DNA of 64,000 nucleotides from Microbacterium yannicii. Its GTDB lineage: Bacteria; Actinomycetota; Actinomycetes; Actinomycetales; Microbacteriaceae. The notes below the pieces were generated by a model, which saw only the letters and a program-made list of their open reading frames with translations, was not told where the DNA came from and did not search any database. The translations under genes were made by a program, and so were the position numbers. Positions within the stretch are counted from its first letter, which is position 1, and each line of letters begins with the position of its first letter. This document shows positions 1 through 8,382 of the stretch, in pieces. Location of the stretch: NCBI RefSeq assembly GCF_024055635.1, contig NZ_JAMXMB010000006.1, forward strand, positions 62,001-126,000, given 5' to 3'.

Positions 1-677
1 TGGGTGTGATCGCCATGGTGACATTCGTGGTGCCGGTGTTCGCGGGGATGTTCGCCGGCCTCGGCTCGCAGCTGCCCTTGCCGACGCAGGTCCTCGTCGG
101 CGTCTCGTCGAACATGTGGTGGATCCTGCCCCTCCTGCTGGTGTGCGGCGGCGCGGTATGGCTGGTCTGGAGGCGCCAGCGCCGATCCGAGGCGTACCGC
201 AGAGTGGTCGATCCGATGAAGCTCAAACTGCCCGTCTTCGGTTCGATGATCACGAAGATCGCCGCGGCACGATTCGCGCGCAACCTCGCCATGATGCTGG
301 ACGCCGGAGTTCCGCTCGTTCAGGGACTGGACGTCATCGGCAAGGCCTCTGACAACTGGGCGATCGAGCAGGCCGTGCGCAGCATTCAGGCGTCGATCCG
401 CGACGGCAAGTCGTTCTCGGCGCCGCTGGCCAAGGCTGCGGTCTTCCCGCCGATGGTCGCCCAGATGGTGTCGGTGGGAGAGGAGTCGGGCACGCTGTCA
501 GCGATGCTCGCGAGCGTCGCTGACTTCTACGAGAAGGAGGTCGAGACGGCGACCTCACAGCTGACCTCGGTCATCGAACCCATCCTCATCGTGGGCATCG
601 GCCTGATCATCGGGGGCATGGTGGTGACGCTGTATCTTCCGATTTTCACCATCTACGGGGAGTTGAGCCGGCAGTGA
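1..677 (+). CDS. pilC: Type II secretion/type IV pilus inner-membrane platform protein (GspF/PilC family), 5'-truncated
   Basis: C-terminal part of a GspF/PilC platform protein, the polytopic inner-membrane protein that couples the assembly ATPase to pseudopilin or pilin extrusion. The window opens inside the gene; the frame is open from base 3. Visible are one membrane span with its VVPVFAGMF lead-in, a second span (WWILPLLLVCGG), the second cytoplasmic T2SSF repeat with the family-typical ARFARNLAMMLDAGVPL and GEESGTLSAML motifs, and a final hydrophobic helix ending in LPIFTIY. It converges on the pilB-like gene with only 9 bp between stop codons, so its operon partners must lie upstream, outside the window. 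Confidence 0.93.
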   Translation, partial: GVIAMVTFVVPVFAGMFAGLGSQLPLPTQVLVGVSSNMWWILPLLLVCGGAVWLVWRRQRRSEAYRRVVDPMKLKLPVFGSMITKIAAARFARNLAMMLDAGVPLVQGLDVIGKASDNWAIEQAVRSIQASIRDGKSFSAPLAKAAVFPPMVAQMVSVGEESGTLSAMLASVADFYEKEVETATSQLTSVIEPILIVGIGLIIGGMVVTLYLPIFTIYGELSRQ

Positions 678-686
678 CGGAGAGGC

Positions 687-2381
687 CTAGACCGCGACGC
701 GTAGCACCTCTTCGATCGTCGTCAGACCTTGAGCCGCCTTGCTCCAGCCGTCGTCCCTGAGGGCGATCATGCCTTGCTGCAGTGCGAGCTGACGCATCGC
801 GGTGACAGTCGCGCGGGTCACGACGAGCTGTTCCAGCTCGTCCGTCATGACCATCACCTCATGCAGAGCGATGCGCCCGCGGTAGCCGGTACCAGAACAG
901 GCGGGGCAGCCGACGGCGCGGTACAGCAGGGGTGGATCGGTGGGAACGTGCGGGAAGCCGAGCGAATCGAGGACGTCCTCCGGCTCGGTATACGCCGCGC
1001 GACACCGCAGGCAGAGGCGGCGCGCGAGCCGCTGTGCGACGACCGCCGTGAGTGCGGTCGCCACCAGGAAGGGTTCGCTGCCGATCTCGGTCAATCGAGT
1101 CAACGCGGACGGCGCATCGTTCGTGTGCAACGTCGAGAGCACGAGGTGGCCCGTCAGCGCCGCCTCGATCGAGATGATCGCCGTCTCCTGATCGCGGATC
1201 TCGCCGACGAGCACGACGTCGGGATCGCTGCGGAGAATCGATCGCAGCGCCACCCCGAATGTCAGGCCGGCACGGTTGTTGACCTGCACTTGACTGACCC
1301 CGGGAATGCGGTACTCGACCGGATCCTCGACCGTGATCACGTTGATGCGCGGGTTGGCGACTGAGAGAAGAGCGGTGTAGAGGGTTGTCGACTTGCCCGC
1401 GCCGGTCGGCCCGGTCGCGAGGACCATTCCATGCGGTCGCGCGATCGCCGCGCGGAAGCGCTGCTCGTTGATCGGGGAGAAGCGCAGGTCGCTCATCGCC
1501 ATCACCTGGCCGGAGGTGTCGAGGATGCGCATGACGATCTTCTCGCCCCACACCGTGGGGAGCGTGGCCACCCGGAGATCGATCTGCCTCCCCTCGTGCA
1601 GGACGGAGAGACGCCCGTCCTGCGGGCGGCGCCGTTCGGCGATGTCGATCGCAGACATGATCTTCAGCCGGGAGATCACACCGTCCTGGATCGCGCGGTC
1701 GGCGCGCTGCATCTCGTGGAGCACGCCGTCGATCCGGAATCGAACCGTGAGCTGATGCTCGCCCGGCTCGATGTGGATGTCGCTGGCCCGGTCGTTGATG
1801 GCTTGGGTGATGAGCAGATTGACGAACCGGACAACGGGGGCGTCGGCATCCTGCTCCTCGAGCACTTCCGTGAAGGTGACGCCGGGAGAGGATGAAGCGG
1901 ACTCGCCGATCTGCTCCGACAGGTCGCTCAACTCTTCGTCGGACCGCAGATAGCGTTCGAAGGCGTTGCGGAGCGCGTCGGCTGCAACGACCACCGCTTC
2001 CACCTGCAGGTCGGTGATGCTCGTCACGTCGTCGATCGCGATGATGTCTGTCGGGTCCAGCATCCCCACGACGATCCGGTCGCGCAGTCGATCGAGGGGG
2101 ATGAGCTGGTAACGGCGGCAGAGGTGCCCCGGCACCAGCGAGAGCACATCAGTCGCAATCGTGATGTCGCTCATGTCGAAGTAGCGGTGGCCGGTCTGCA
2201 GAGCCACGGCCTCGGCGATCTGCGCTTCCGTCGCGAGGCTGCTGTTCACGAGCAGCTGCCTGAGATCCGGCCCGTCGCCGACCGCGGCGAGGGCGGCGGA
2301 CATCTCCGCGGCGCGAACGGCGCCGGTGAGCACGAGCGTCTGCGCGAGACCTCTCATGTCATCCCCAATCCCCAGGCTCAT
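687..2381 (-). CDS. pilB: Type IV pilus/type II secretion assembly ATPase (PilB/GspE family)
   Basis: Hexameric secretion ATPase that powers pilin polymerisation at the inner membrane. The 564 residues carry an N-terminal GspE_N/MshEN domain (about 30-140) and a C-terminal ATPase with Walker A GPTGAGKST (about 324), Walker B LVGEIRD (about 391), the Asp box around VEDPVEY and the His box GHLVLSTLHT. A zinc-type Cys4 set (CLRC at 457/460 and CPAC at 492/495) is typical of PilB/GspE and absent from the retraction ATPase PilT. The start is taken as the first ATG; an in-frame ATG eight codons in (2357) has a better upstream purine run and may be the true start. Unusually, it is monocistronic and convergent with pilC. 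Confidence 0.95.
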   Translation of the reverse strand: MSLGIGDDMRGLAQTLVLTGAVRAAEMSAALAAVGDGPDLRQLLVNSSLATEAQIAEAVALQTGHRYFDMSDITIATDVLSLVPGHLCRRYQLIPLDRLRDRIVVGMLDPTDIIAIDDVTSITDLQVEAVVVAADALRNAFERYLRSDEELSDLSEQIGESASSSPGVTFTEVLEEQDADAPVVRFVNLLITQAINDRASDIHIEPGEHQLTVRFRIDGVLHEMQRADRAIQDGVISRLKIMSAIDIAERRRPQDGRLSVLHEGRQIDLRVATLPTVWGEKIVMRILDTSGQVMAMSDLRFSPINEQRFRAAIARPHGMVLATGPTGAGKSTTLYTALLSVANPRINVITVEDPVEYRIPGVSQVQVNNRAGLTFGVALRSILRSDPDVVLVGEIRDQETAIISIEAALTGHLVLSTLHTNDAPSALTRLTEIGSEPFLVATALTAVVAQRLARRLCLRCRAAYTEPEDVLDSLGFPHVPTDPPLLYRAVGCPACSGTGYRGRIALHEVMVMTDELEQLVVTRATVTAMRQLALQQGMIALRDDGWSKAAQGLTTIEEVLRVAV

Positions 2382-2427
2382 ATTATGACCCCTGCGTCAA
2401 CCCTGAGCCGAGGGGTTCGCCGGCCGA

Positions 2428-2433
2428 TAGTGT
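2428..2433 (+). promoter_or_regulatory. -10 box (TAGTGT) of a leaderless yihY promoter
   Basis: TAGTGT lies exactly 6 nt before the ATG at 2440, the spacing expected when transcription starts at the start codon. There is no Shine-Dalgarno in between. Prediction from spacing and consensus only. Confidence 0.45.
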
Positions 2434-2439
2434 GACGCC

Positions 2440-3546
2440 ATGGCGGACTTGATCGCGAAAGTGACCGCGTGGGCCTTGTCTCTTCGCCTGGTGCGGGTAT
2501 GGCTGCACTACGCCGAGCGCCGCGGTCCGATGCTGTCGGACAGCGTCACGTACCGGTCCCTCTTCTCGGTATTCGCGGGTGTTCTGCTCGGCTTCTCGTT
2601 CGCCGCAATCTGGCTCGCCGGCAACCCCGCGGCCTGGGCATCGCTGGTGGACGCCGTGGACGCCGCGATCCCGGGTCTCGTCGGCAAGGGCGGCCTCGTC
2701 GACGTGTCTGACATCGAAGCGCCCGCGGGCCTCACCGTCGCGGGGATCATCGCCCTCGTCGCGCTGGTCGGAGCGGCCATCGGCGCGATCGGGTCGCTGC
2801 GCGTGGCGATCCGCACGCTGGCCGACCGCGTGCACGACGACGTGTTCTTCGTCTGGGTGCTGCTGCGCAACCTGCTGCTGGCGATCGCCATCGGCGGCGG
2901 CTTCGTGCTCTCCGCCGGCGCGACGTTCGTGGGCACCTCGTTCATCGGCGCCGTGCTCGACTGGATGGGAATCGCACAGGGCGACTTCGCGACGATCGCC
3001 ACGCGCAGCGTGTCGGTGCTCGTCGTCTTCGTGCTCGACATGGCGGTCGTCGCCCTGGCCTTCGTGACGCTGAGTGGCGTGCGCGCACGTCCGCGCGCGT
3101 TGTGGTCTGGCGCCTTCCTCGGCGCCGTGGGGCTGACGGTGCTGCAGCAGCTGTCGGGGATCTTCGTATCCGGCGCGGGGTCGAACCCGCTCCTCGCCAC
3201 GTTCGCCAGCCTGATCGCGCTGCTGCTGTGGCTCAACCTCTCCGCCCAGGTCATCCTGCTGGCGTCGACGTGGATCATCGTGAGCGAGCGCGAGAACGTC
3301 GATCGCGTGCGCGAACGGTTCGGCTCGCCGACGTTCGCGCTGCGGCGGGTGCGGCAGGCGGAGGATGCCGTGCGCGTGGCCACCGAGGAACTCCAGCACG
3401 CGCGCGCCGACGCCGACAAAGAGCGCGTGGCCGCGCAGAAGAAGACGGCGAAGGACGCCGGCGGAGTCCCGGGGAGCAAGGCCGCGGAAGACGCCGGTGC
3501 ACCGGCCGATGCGGCGCGGGTCGGTGAACGAGAGTCGCGACCGTGA
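2440..3546 (+). CDS. YihY/BrkB family inner-membrane protein
   Basis: Predicted polytopic membrane protein of 368 residues in the YihY/virulence factor BrkB family (once called ribonuclease BN, a label later withdrawn for YihY). The body shows the conserved N-terminal helix region (YRSLFSVFAGVLLGFSF), about six hydrophobic spans and the family signature SLIALLLWLNLSAQVILL before the last span. The last 90 or so residues form a charged Ala/Lys/Glu-rich cytoplasmic tail, probably helical then disordered. Its function is unproven; roles in envelope integrity have been proposed. The stop overlaps the next start as GTGA (3543-3546), which indicates translational coupling. Confidence 0.9.
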   Translation: MADLIAKVTAWALSLRLVRVWLHYAERRGPMLSDSVTYRSLFSVFAGVLLGFSFAAIWLAGNPAAWASLVDAVDAAIPGLVGKGGLVDVSDIEAPAGLTVAGIIALVALVGAAIGAIGSLRVAIRTLADRVHDDVFFVWVLLRNLLLAIAIGGGFVLSAGATFVGTSFIGAVLDWMGIAQGDFATIATRSVSVLVVFVLDMAVVALAFVTLSGVRARPRALWSGAFLGAVGLTVLQQLSGIFVSGAGSNPLLATFASLIALLLWLNLSAQVILLASTWIIVSERENVDRVRERFGSPTFALRRVRQAEDAVRVATEELQHARADADKERVAAQKKTAKDAGGVPGSKAAEDAGAPADAARVGERESRP

Positions 3547-4364
3547 GCCACACGGTGCCGACCTATACGGCCGAGCAGGTGCGCGCTGCCGAGCGCCCGC
3601 TGCTCGACCGTGGCGTGCCGCTCATGCAGCGAGCTGCCGGTGCGCTCGCTGACGTCATACGGGCCGAACTCGCGCCGCCGGTCGTCACCATGGTCACCGG
3701 CGCGCTGGAGTCCGTCGCCCTCGAACGCCCCGACGCACCGCACCCGCGGGTGCTCGTGCTGGCAGGCAGCGGTGACAACGGCGGCGACGCGCTCTACGCC
3801 GCCGCGCAGCTTGTCGATGTAGCCGACGTCGACGCACTGCTCGTCGCCGACCGGTTCCACGAGGCGGCTCTCGCGTCCGCCACCGGAGCGGGCGTCAGAA
3901 GGGTCGATCTGGCCGACGTCCGCGAGACGGTGCACCGCTACGGGCTCATCGTCGATGGCGTCCTCGGCATCGGCGCTTCCGGCGACCCCGCGCTGCGCGG
4001 CGTCGCCCGCGAGGCGGTCGCCGGACTCCTCTCCACAGCGTCGACCTCCTCGGGCGACGCGCGCCCGCCCCGCGTCTTGGCCGTCGACCTGCCGAGCGGC
4101 TTGCACCCTGACACCGGCGCAGCCGACGGCGTCGTGCTGCCGGCATCCGTCACCGTCACGTTCGGGGCGGTCAAGGCTGGTCTGGTGGTCGGACGCGGGC
4201 CGATGCTCGCCGGCGAGATCGTGCTCGTCGACATCGGCCTGGGCCCGGCGTTGGAATCCGTCGCACCCGCCGGGCAGGCATCCGTCAGCCGCATCGTCGT
4301 CGCACCTGCGAGTGAGAAGAGCCGGCCTTGGCAGCCGGCCGAAGGGCCCGCTCAGCGCCCGTAG
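3543..4364 (+). CDS. nnrE: NAD(P)H-hydrate epimerase (YjeF N-terminal domain)
   Basis: Repairs hydrated NAD(P)H by interconverting the R and S epimers of NAD(P)HX so that a separate dehydratase can restore NAD(P)H. The 273 residues contain the Rossmann-like YjeF_N fold: the nucleotide motif VLVLAGSGDNGGDALYAAAQL (residues about 70-90), DGVLGIGASGDP (about 140) and AVDLPSGLHPDTG (about 180). In many bacteria this domain is fused to the dehydratase (NnrD); here the protein stops after the epimerase domain, so the dehydratase must be encoded elsewhere. It starts with GTG inside the stop of the YihY gene. Its 3' end overlaps the convergent amidotransferase gene by 13 bp. Confidence 0.9.
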   Translation: MSHTVPTYTAEQVRAAERPLLDRGVPLMQRAAGALADVIRAELAPPVVTMVTGALESVALERPDAPHPRVLVLAGSGDNGGDALYAAAQLVDVADVDALLVADRFHEAALASATGAGVRRVDLADVRETVHRYGLIVDGVLGIGASGDPALRGVAREAVAGLLSTASTSSGDARPPRVLAVDLPSGLHPDTGAADGVVLPASVTVTFGAVKAGLVVGRGPMLAGEIVLVDIGLGPALESVAPAGQASVSRIVVAPASEKSRPWQPAEGPAQRP

Positions 4365-5083
4365 CGGTCGACGAACGTGCGCAACATGCGGCTCGGGTGC
4401 GAGACCGCAGCCCGGCGCACCGCGGCGAGGGTGAGCTCGAGTTCGTCGGCGGCGAAATATCCGTATTCGGCGTATGCGTGGATGCGCGTCGTGATGCCCT
4501 CAACGTCGAGCTCGGGATGGAACTGCGTCGCGTACACGTTCGCGCCGACGCGGAACATCTGCACCGGACAGTCAGGCGACGACGCCAGCAGCGTCGCCGA
4601 GGCGGGGAGCTGCGAGATCGCCTCCTTGTGGCCGACGAAGGCGTCGAAGGTGGTCGGCATGCCCTCGAGGAGGGGATCGGATGCCCCGGCCGCCGTCACC
4701 GTGACCGGCACGACGCTGATCGGCTCGCTGTGGCTGCGGTCGATCACCGCGCCCTGGTGCGCGCCCAGTGTTCCGATGCCGTAGCAGGCGCCGAGGAACG
4801 GGAAGTCGCGCTCCACGACCTCGTCGAGCAGACGCGCGAACTCCGCTTCGACCCGGCGCTGCGCCGCCGACTTCTTCTCGAGAGGATCGGAGGCGTTGAA
4901 CGGACCCCCGCCCACGAAGATGCCCGACAGCTCATCGAGATCGAACCTCGGCATGGGCTCGGCCTCCAGCCGCACCCGCACGAGCTCCTCGGGCGTGAGA
5001 CCGGTGTAGCGCAGGAACAGCGCGTACTCCTCGTCGGCGGGCACGTCCTCGGCACGGGTCGCGAGGAGGACGAACGGCTTCAC
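4352..5083 (-). CDS. Class I glutamine amidotransferase (GuaA/GATase1-like), stand-alone
   Basis: Class I glutamine amidotransferase domain of 243 residues without a synthetase partner. The nucleophile elbow is GACYGIG (Cys100) and the rest of the triad is in QFHPELD (His189, Glu191), so it should be able to hydrolyse glutamine. It resembles the GMP synthase-like amidotransferases often annotated as GMP synthase subunit or YfeJ-type protein. The true substrate is unknown and no amide-accepting enzyme is adjacent. The start is GTG with TAGGCT 6 nt upstream and no Shine-Dalgarno, suggesting a leaderless message. Confidence 0.9.
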   Translation of the reverse strand: MKPFVLLATRAEDVPADEEYALFLRYTGLTPEELVRVRLEAEPMPRFDLDELSGIFVGGGPFNASDPLEKKSAAQRRVEAEFARLLDEVVERDFPFLGACYGIGTLGAHQGAVIDRSHSEPISVVPVTVTAAGASDPLLEGMPTTFDAFVGHKEAISQLPASATLLASSPDCPVQMFRVGANVYATQFHPELDVEGITTRIHAYAEYGYFAADELELTLAAVRRAAVSHPSRMLRTFVDRYGR

Positions 5084-5089
5084 CGCACC

Positions 5090-5095
5090 AGCCTA
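5090..5095 (-). promoter_or_regulatory. -10 box (TAGGCT) of the amidotransferase gene
   Basis: On the minus strand TAGGCT is followed by 6 nt and then the GTG start at 5083, the leaderless spacing seen repeatedly in this window. Confidence 0.5.
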
Positions 5096-5104
5096 CGTGG
5101 GACG

Positions 5105-5150
5105 ACGGATGCCCCGGACCCGCGCATACGCGCCGGGCCGTGGCATCCGT
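5105..5150 (-). terminator. GC-rich hairpin, probable terminator
   Basis: Inverted repeat with outer arms ACGGATGCC/GGCATCCGT, an imperfect GC-rich middle and a 4-nt loop (ATAC). The A-C mispair of the plus strand becomes G-U in minus-strand RNA, so the hairpin is better formed for minus-strand transcripts. It lies between the candidate small gene at 5161 and the amidotransferase promoter. There is no long U tract. Confidence 0.55.
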
Positions 5151-5160
5151 CTTCCGTGCG

Positions 5161-5304
5161 TCAGGCGTTCGGCTCGAACCGGTGGGTCCAGGCCGCCGAG
5201 GCCGACATGGGAACGATCCAACGCACGCGGCCGGCCGTGAACCCGATCCTCAGATGAGGAGCAGGGTCGAGCTGCGGGCCGCCGCGCGGCCCGTCGTCCC
5301 TCAT
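5161..5304 (-). CDS. Candidate small protein, 47 aa
   Basis: This 335-bp gap (5084-5418) is the only one over 300 bp in the window. It holds two hairpins and this candidate. The frame ends in RWIVPMSASAAWTHRFEPNA; the second half uses G/C-ending codons as real genes here do. Starting at ATG 5304, a GAGGAG purine run lies about 10 nt upstream. The stop is followed within 11 bp by the 5105-5150 hairpin, whose mispair pattern favours minus-strand transcripts. The frame extends upstream to a TTG at 5352, but that part looks non-coding. I do not recognise a family. It could be a chance frame. Confidence 0.35.
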   Translation of the reverse strand: MRDDGPRGGPQLDPAPHLRIGFTAGRVRWIVPMSASAAWTHRFEPNA

Positions 5305-5363
5305 CTCGGCGCAGCTCCTCAAGTGAGGAACGACCGACCCGTGACGCCGCAACCATGAACGAA

Positions 5364-5408
5364 ACGGATGCCTCGACCCGACGCAGCGCGCCGGGTCGAG
5401 GCATCCGT
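5364..5408 (-). terminator. Perfect 17-bp hairpin, terminator of glgP
   Basis: Arms 5364-5380 and 5392-5408 are perfect complements (ACGGATGCCTCGACCCG and its reverse) around an 11-nt loop, 11 bp after the glgP stop. The outer end contains the recurrent octamer CGGATGCC/GGCATCCG. Confidence 0.75.
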
Positions 5409-5418
5409 CATCGGCGTC

Positions 5419-7989
5419 CTACGAGGCGTAGGTGACCAGCCCGAGCTCCACCGGCGACACCAGCTGCGGGTGAGTGGGTCGCACGCGGACCGTGTACCCG
5501 AAGGTGCCCGTCACCGTGAGCGGCAGGGTGCCGGTGAAGGTGCGGACACCGTCGACGCCGTCGCCGGTGGGGGAGAGGCGGTACACCGAGTGCTCGCGCG
5601 CCAGCGCGTCGTCCTCGTCGGTGCGGCCGTAGAGCAGCTCGACCGCCACGTCGTCGGGCGAGAGGCCGTCGAGGCGGACGTCGGCGTGCACCTCGAGCGC
5701 GTCGCCGGCCTGCGCCTGCGCGGGGATGCCCGAACTGTCGACGCTCGCGATCGAGATCCGGCCCCAGGCGCTCTTGACGCGCCCGACGAACGCCGCGAGC
5801 TCGCGCGCCTCGGCGAACCCGTCCGCGCGCAGCGCCACATCGTGGGCGGCCGCCGGCACATACAGCCGGCGGACGTAGTCCTGCACCATGCGGTCGCTCG
5901 TCGCCTTCTTGCCGAGGTCGGTCATGGTGTGGCGCACCATGCCCAGCCAGGCGGTGGGGATGCCGCCCTCGCGCTCGTAGAACTTCGGCACCAGCTGGTG
6001 CTCGATGAGGTCGTACAGGGCAGCGGCCTCGACGTCGTCGCGCTCCTCGTCGTTCGCCGCGGTGTCGGCCGTCGGGATCGCCCAGCCGTTCTCGCCGTCG
6101 TACCACTCGTCCCACCAGCCGTCGAGGATCGAGAGGTTGAGCGCGCCATTGAGCGCGGCCTTCATGCCGCTCGTACCGCAGGCCTCGAGCGGGCGCAGCG
6201 GGTTGTTGAGCCAGACGTCGCAGCCGGGGTACAGATCCTTGGCGAGGGTGATGTCATAGTCGGGCAGGAACACGATCCGGCCGCGCACCTTCGGATCGCG
6301 GCTGAAGCGCACGAGCTGCTGGATGAGGATCTTGCCCGAGTCGTCGGCCGGGTGCGACTTGCCGCCGATCACGATCTGCACCGGTCGCTCGGGGTCGGTC
6401 AGCAGTCGCGTGAGCCGCTCCGGGTCGCGCAGCATCAGCGTGAGGCGCTTGTACGTCGGCACGCGTCGAGCGAAGCCGATCGTCAGCACCTCCGGGTCGA
6501 GCAGGTCCTCCACCCACGCGGGCGTGCGGCTGCTGCCGCTGGAGGTGCCGTGGGAGAGGGATGCCGCCACCCGCCGCCGTGCCTCGGCGACGAGCCCGCC
6601 CTTCATCTGCTGACGCACACCCCAGAGCTCGGCATCCGTCACGGCTGCGCGGTCGGTCCAGTCGTGCGTGTCGGTGTGCGCATCGCCCCACGCCCGCTCG
6701 CTCACTGCTTTGAGAGCGGGGTGGACCCACGTCGGCGCGTGCACGCCGTTGGTGATGGAGGTGATCGGCACCTCGTCGGCGTCGACCCCCGGCCACAGCA
6801 TGCCGAACATGCCGCGGCTCACCTCGCCGTGCAGCACCGAGACGCCGTTCGCGTGCTGGCCGAGGTGCAGGCCGAGCACGGCCATGTTGAAGACACCCTG
6901 GTCGCCGCCGTCCCAGGTCTCGAGGCCGAGCGCGATCGCGCGGCCCGCATCGAGGCCCTGGAACAGACCGCCCGCCAGCACGTCCGCGATGAGCTCGCGT
7001 GAGAAGCGATCGATGCCGGCCGGCACGGGGGTGTGCGTCGTGAAGACCGTGCCCGCGCGCACCTGGGCCAGAGCCGCGTCGAAGTCGAGGGCATCGTGCG
7101 TGATGAGCTCCGACATCCGCTCGAGTCCCTGGAAGCCGGCGTGGCCCTCGTTGGTGTGGTAGACGTCGGGGCTCGGGCGACCGGTCAGGTCGGAGAACGC
7201 GCGAACCGCGCGCACGCCGCCCACACCGAGCAGCAGCTCCTGCAGCAGGCGGTGCTCGCCGCCGCCGCCGTACAGACGGTCGGTGACGCGGCGCAGCTCG
7301 TCGGTGTTCGACGGCGTCTCGGAGTCGAGGAGCAGCAGCGGCACGCGGCCGATGTCGGCCACCCAGACGCGTGCGTGCAGCCGGCGGTCGCCCGGCAGGT
7401 CGAGCGCGATCTCGACGGGAGCGCCCGCGCGGTCCCGCAGCAGCGTCAGCCCGAGACCGTAGGGGTCGAGCAGGGGATAGGCCTCGCGCTGCCAGCCATC
7501 GTCGCCGATCGACTGGCGGAAATAGCCGGCTCGGTAGAACAGGCCGACGCCGGTCAGCGGCACGCCGAGGTCGGAGGCGCTCTTGAGGTGGTCGCCGGCG
7601 AGGATGCCGAGGCCGCCGGAGTACTGCGGCAGCGAGCCGTCGACACCGAACTCGGGGGAGAAGTACGCGATGTGGATCGGCTTCGGGCCCTCGAGGCGCT
7701 GGAACCAGCGGTCGCCGTCGAGGTAGGCGGTGAGGCGCTCGTCCTCGTCGCGGACGCGCGCCACGAACTCCTCATCGCGCGCGAGCTCGTCGAGCCTCTC
7801 CTGCCCGAGGGCGCCGAGCATGCGCGCGGGGTTGGCGCCGATGTCGTCCCACAGCGCGGGATCCATCGAGGCGAACAGGGCATGCGTCGCACGGCTCCAC
7901 GACCAGCGCCAGTTCGAGGCGAGGCGATCGAGCGGGGCGAGGGGTTCGGCGAGGACAGGGCGGACCGTGAACGTTCGGATGGCCTTCAC
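5419..7989 (-). CDS. glgP: Alpha-glucan (glycogen/maltodextrin) phosphorylase, DUF3417-type GlgP
   Basis: PLP-dependent phosphorolysis of alpha-1,4-glucans to glucose 1-phosphate in the cytoplasm. From GTG 7989 the protein has 856 residues: an N-terminal DUF3417 domain (SNWRWSWSRATHALF, first 120 residues), the GT35 body with HLKSASDLGVPLTGVGLFYRAGYF and KVRGRIVFLPDYDI, and the PLP/phosphate region GTSGMKAALNGALNLSILDGWW. A C-terminal extension of about 160 residues follows the catalytic part, as in actinobacterial GlgP. The same frame stays open upstream to 8469, but that stretch crosses the divergent gene and lacks family sequence. The GTG is 7 nt after a TAGAAT -10 box, with a LacI-type operator over the -35 region. 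Confidence 0.95.
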   Translation of the reverse strand: MKAIRTFTVRPVLAEPLAPLDRLASNWRWSWSRATHALFASMDPALWDDIGANPARMLGALGQERLDELARDEEFVARVRDEDERLTAYLDGDRWFQRLEGPKPIHIAYFSPEFGVDGSLPQYSGGLGILAGDHLKSASDLGVPLTGVGLFYRAGYFRQSIGDDGWQREAYPLLDPYGLGLTLLRDRAGAPVEIALDLPGDRRLHARVWVADIGRVPLLLLDSETPSNTDELRRVTDRLYGGGGEHRLLQELLLGVGGVRAVRAFSDLTGRPSPDVYHTNEGHAGFQGLERMSELITHDALDFDAALAQVRAGTVFTTHTPVPAGIDRFSRELIADVLAGGLFQGLDAGRAIALGLETWDGGDQGVFNMAVLGLHLGQHANGVSVLHGEVSRGMFGMLWPGVDADEVPITSITNGVHAPTWVHPALKAVSERAWGDAHTDTHDWTDRAAVTDAELWGVRQQMKGGLVAEARRRVAASLSHGTSSGSSRTPAWVEDLLDPEVLTIGFARRVPTYKRLTLMLRDPERLTRLLTDPERPVQIVIGGKSHPADDSGKILIQQLVRFSRDPKVRGRIVFLPDYDITLAKDLYPGCDVWLNNPLRPLEACGTSGMKAALNGALNLSILDGWWDEWYDGENGWAIPTADTAANDEERDDVEAAALYDLIEHQLVPKFYEREGGIPTAWLGMVRHTMTDLGKKATSDRMVQDYVRRLYVPAAAHDVALRADGFAEARELAAFVGRVKSAWGRISIASVDSSGIPAQAQAGDALEVHADVRLDGLSPDDVAVELLYGRTDEDDALAREHSVYRLSPTGDGVDGVRTFTGTLPLTVTGTFGYTVRVRPTHPQLVSPVELGLVTYAS

Positions 7990-7996
7990 GCTCGCG

Positions 7997-8027
7997 ATTC
8001 TAGGGGCAGAAGCTGGAAGCGCTTGCA
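7997..8027 (-). promoter_or_regulatory. glgP promoter with LacI-family operator
   Basis: The -10 box TAGAAT (7997-8002, minus strand) is 7 nt before the glgP GTG. At 8014-8027 is TGGAAGCGCTTGCA, matching the LacI/GalR-family consensus TGnnAnCGnTnnCA with a perfect AAGCGCTT core. It covers the place where the -35 would be, so binding would block transcription. The regulator gene is not in the window. Confidence 0.7.
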
Positions 8028-8135
8028 CGGATGCCTCGGTGCTGCCACCGGCGCGCGTCACCGTCGCTGCTTCTTCAGGGGCTGGCATGTCTCGCGGCGA
8101 TCCGCAAGGTGCGGGTGACTGTCCTCGCGCGGGGC

Positions 8136-8141
8136 TACCAT
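8136..8141 (+). promoter_or_regulatory. -10 box (TACCAT) of the 77-aa protein gene
   Basis: TACCAT is 7 nt before ATG 8149, with a GTGACT -35-like hexamer at 8114-8119 giving a 16-bp spacer. This supports 8149, not the earlier ATG at 8140 that overlaps the box, as the start. Confidence 0.5.
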
Positions 8142-8148
8142 GGGGCCC

Positions 8149-8382
8149 ATGGCCATCGCACGACTGCATGGAGGCCCGCTCGACGGGCAGCTCCTCCCGC
8201 TGGAAGACCCCGAACTCGACCGACTGATCGTCCCGTACAGCGAGACCCAGGTCGTCTACGAACGCAAGGGGTCGCCCGAGAACACCGGCGACGGCGATGG
8301 ACCGACCGAGGCCGAGTTCTGGTTCATCGAATCCGAGGACGACATCGATCCCTACAGCGACACCGCACGTGAGCGTCGCTGA
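8149..8382 (+). CDS. Conserved-looking small acidic protein, 77 aa
   Basis: Small soluble acidic protein beginning MAIARLHGGPLDGQLLPL; no transmembrane segment or known catalytic motif. An LHGGPLDGQ-type opening occurs in short uncharacterised actinobacterial proteins, but I cannot name a family with a known role. The start at 8149 is preferred because of the -10 box 7 nt upstream. Its 3' end overlaps the CYTH gene start (GTG 8369) by 14 bp, so the two are probably co-translated. The stretch from 8140 is in frame and would add three residues. Confidence 0.75.
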   Translation: MAIARLHGGPLDGQLLPLEDPELDRLIVPYSETQVVYERKGSPENTGDGDGPTEAEFWFIESEDDIDPYSDTARERR

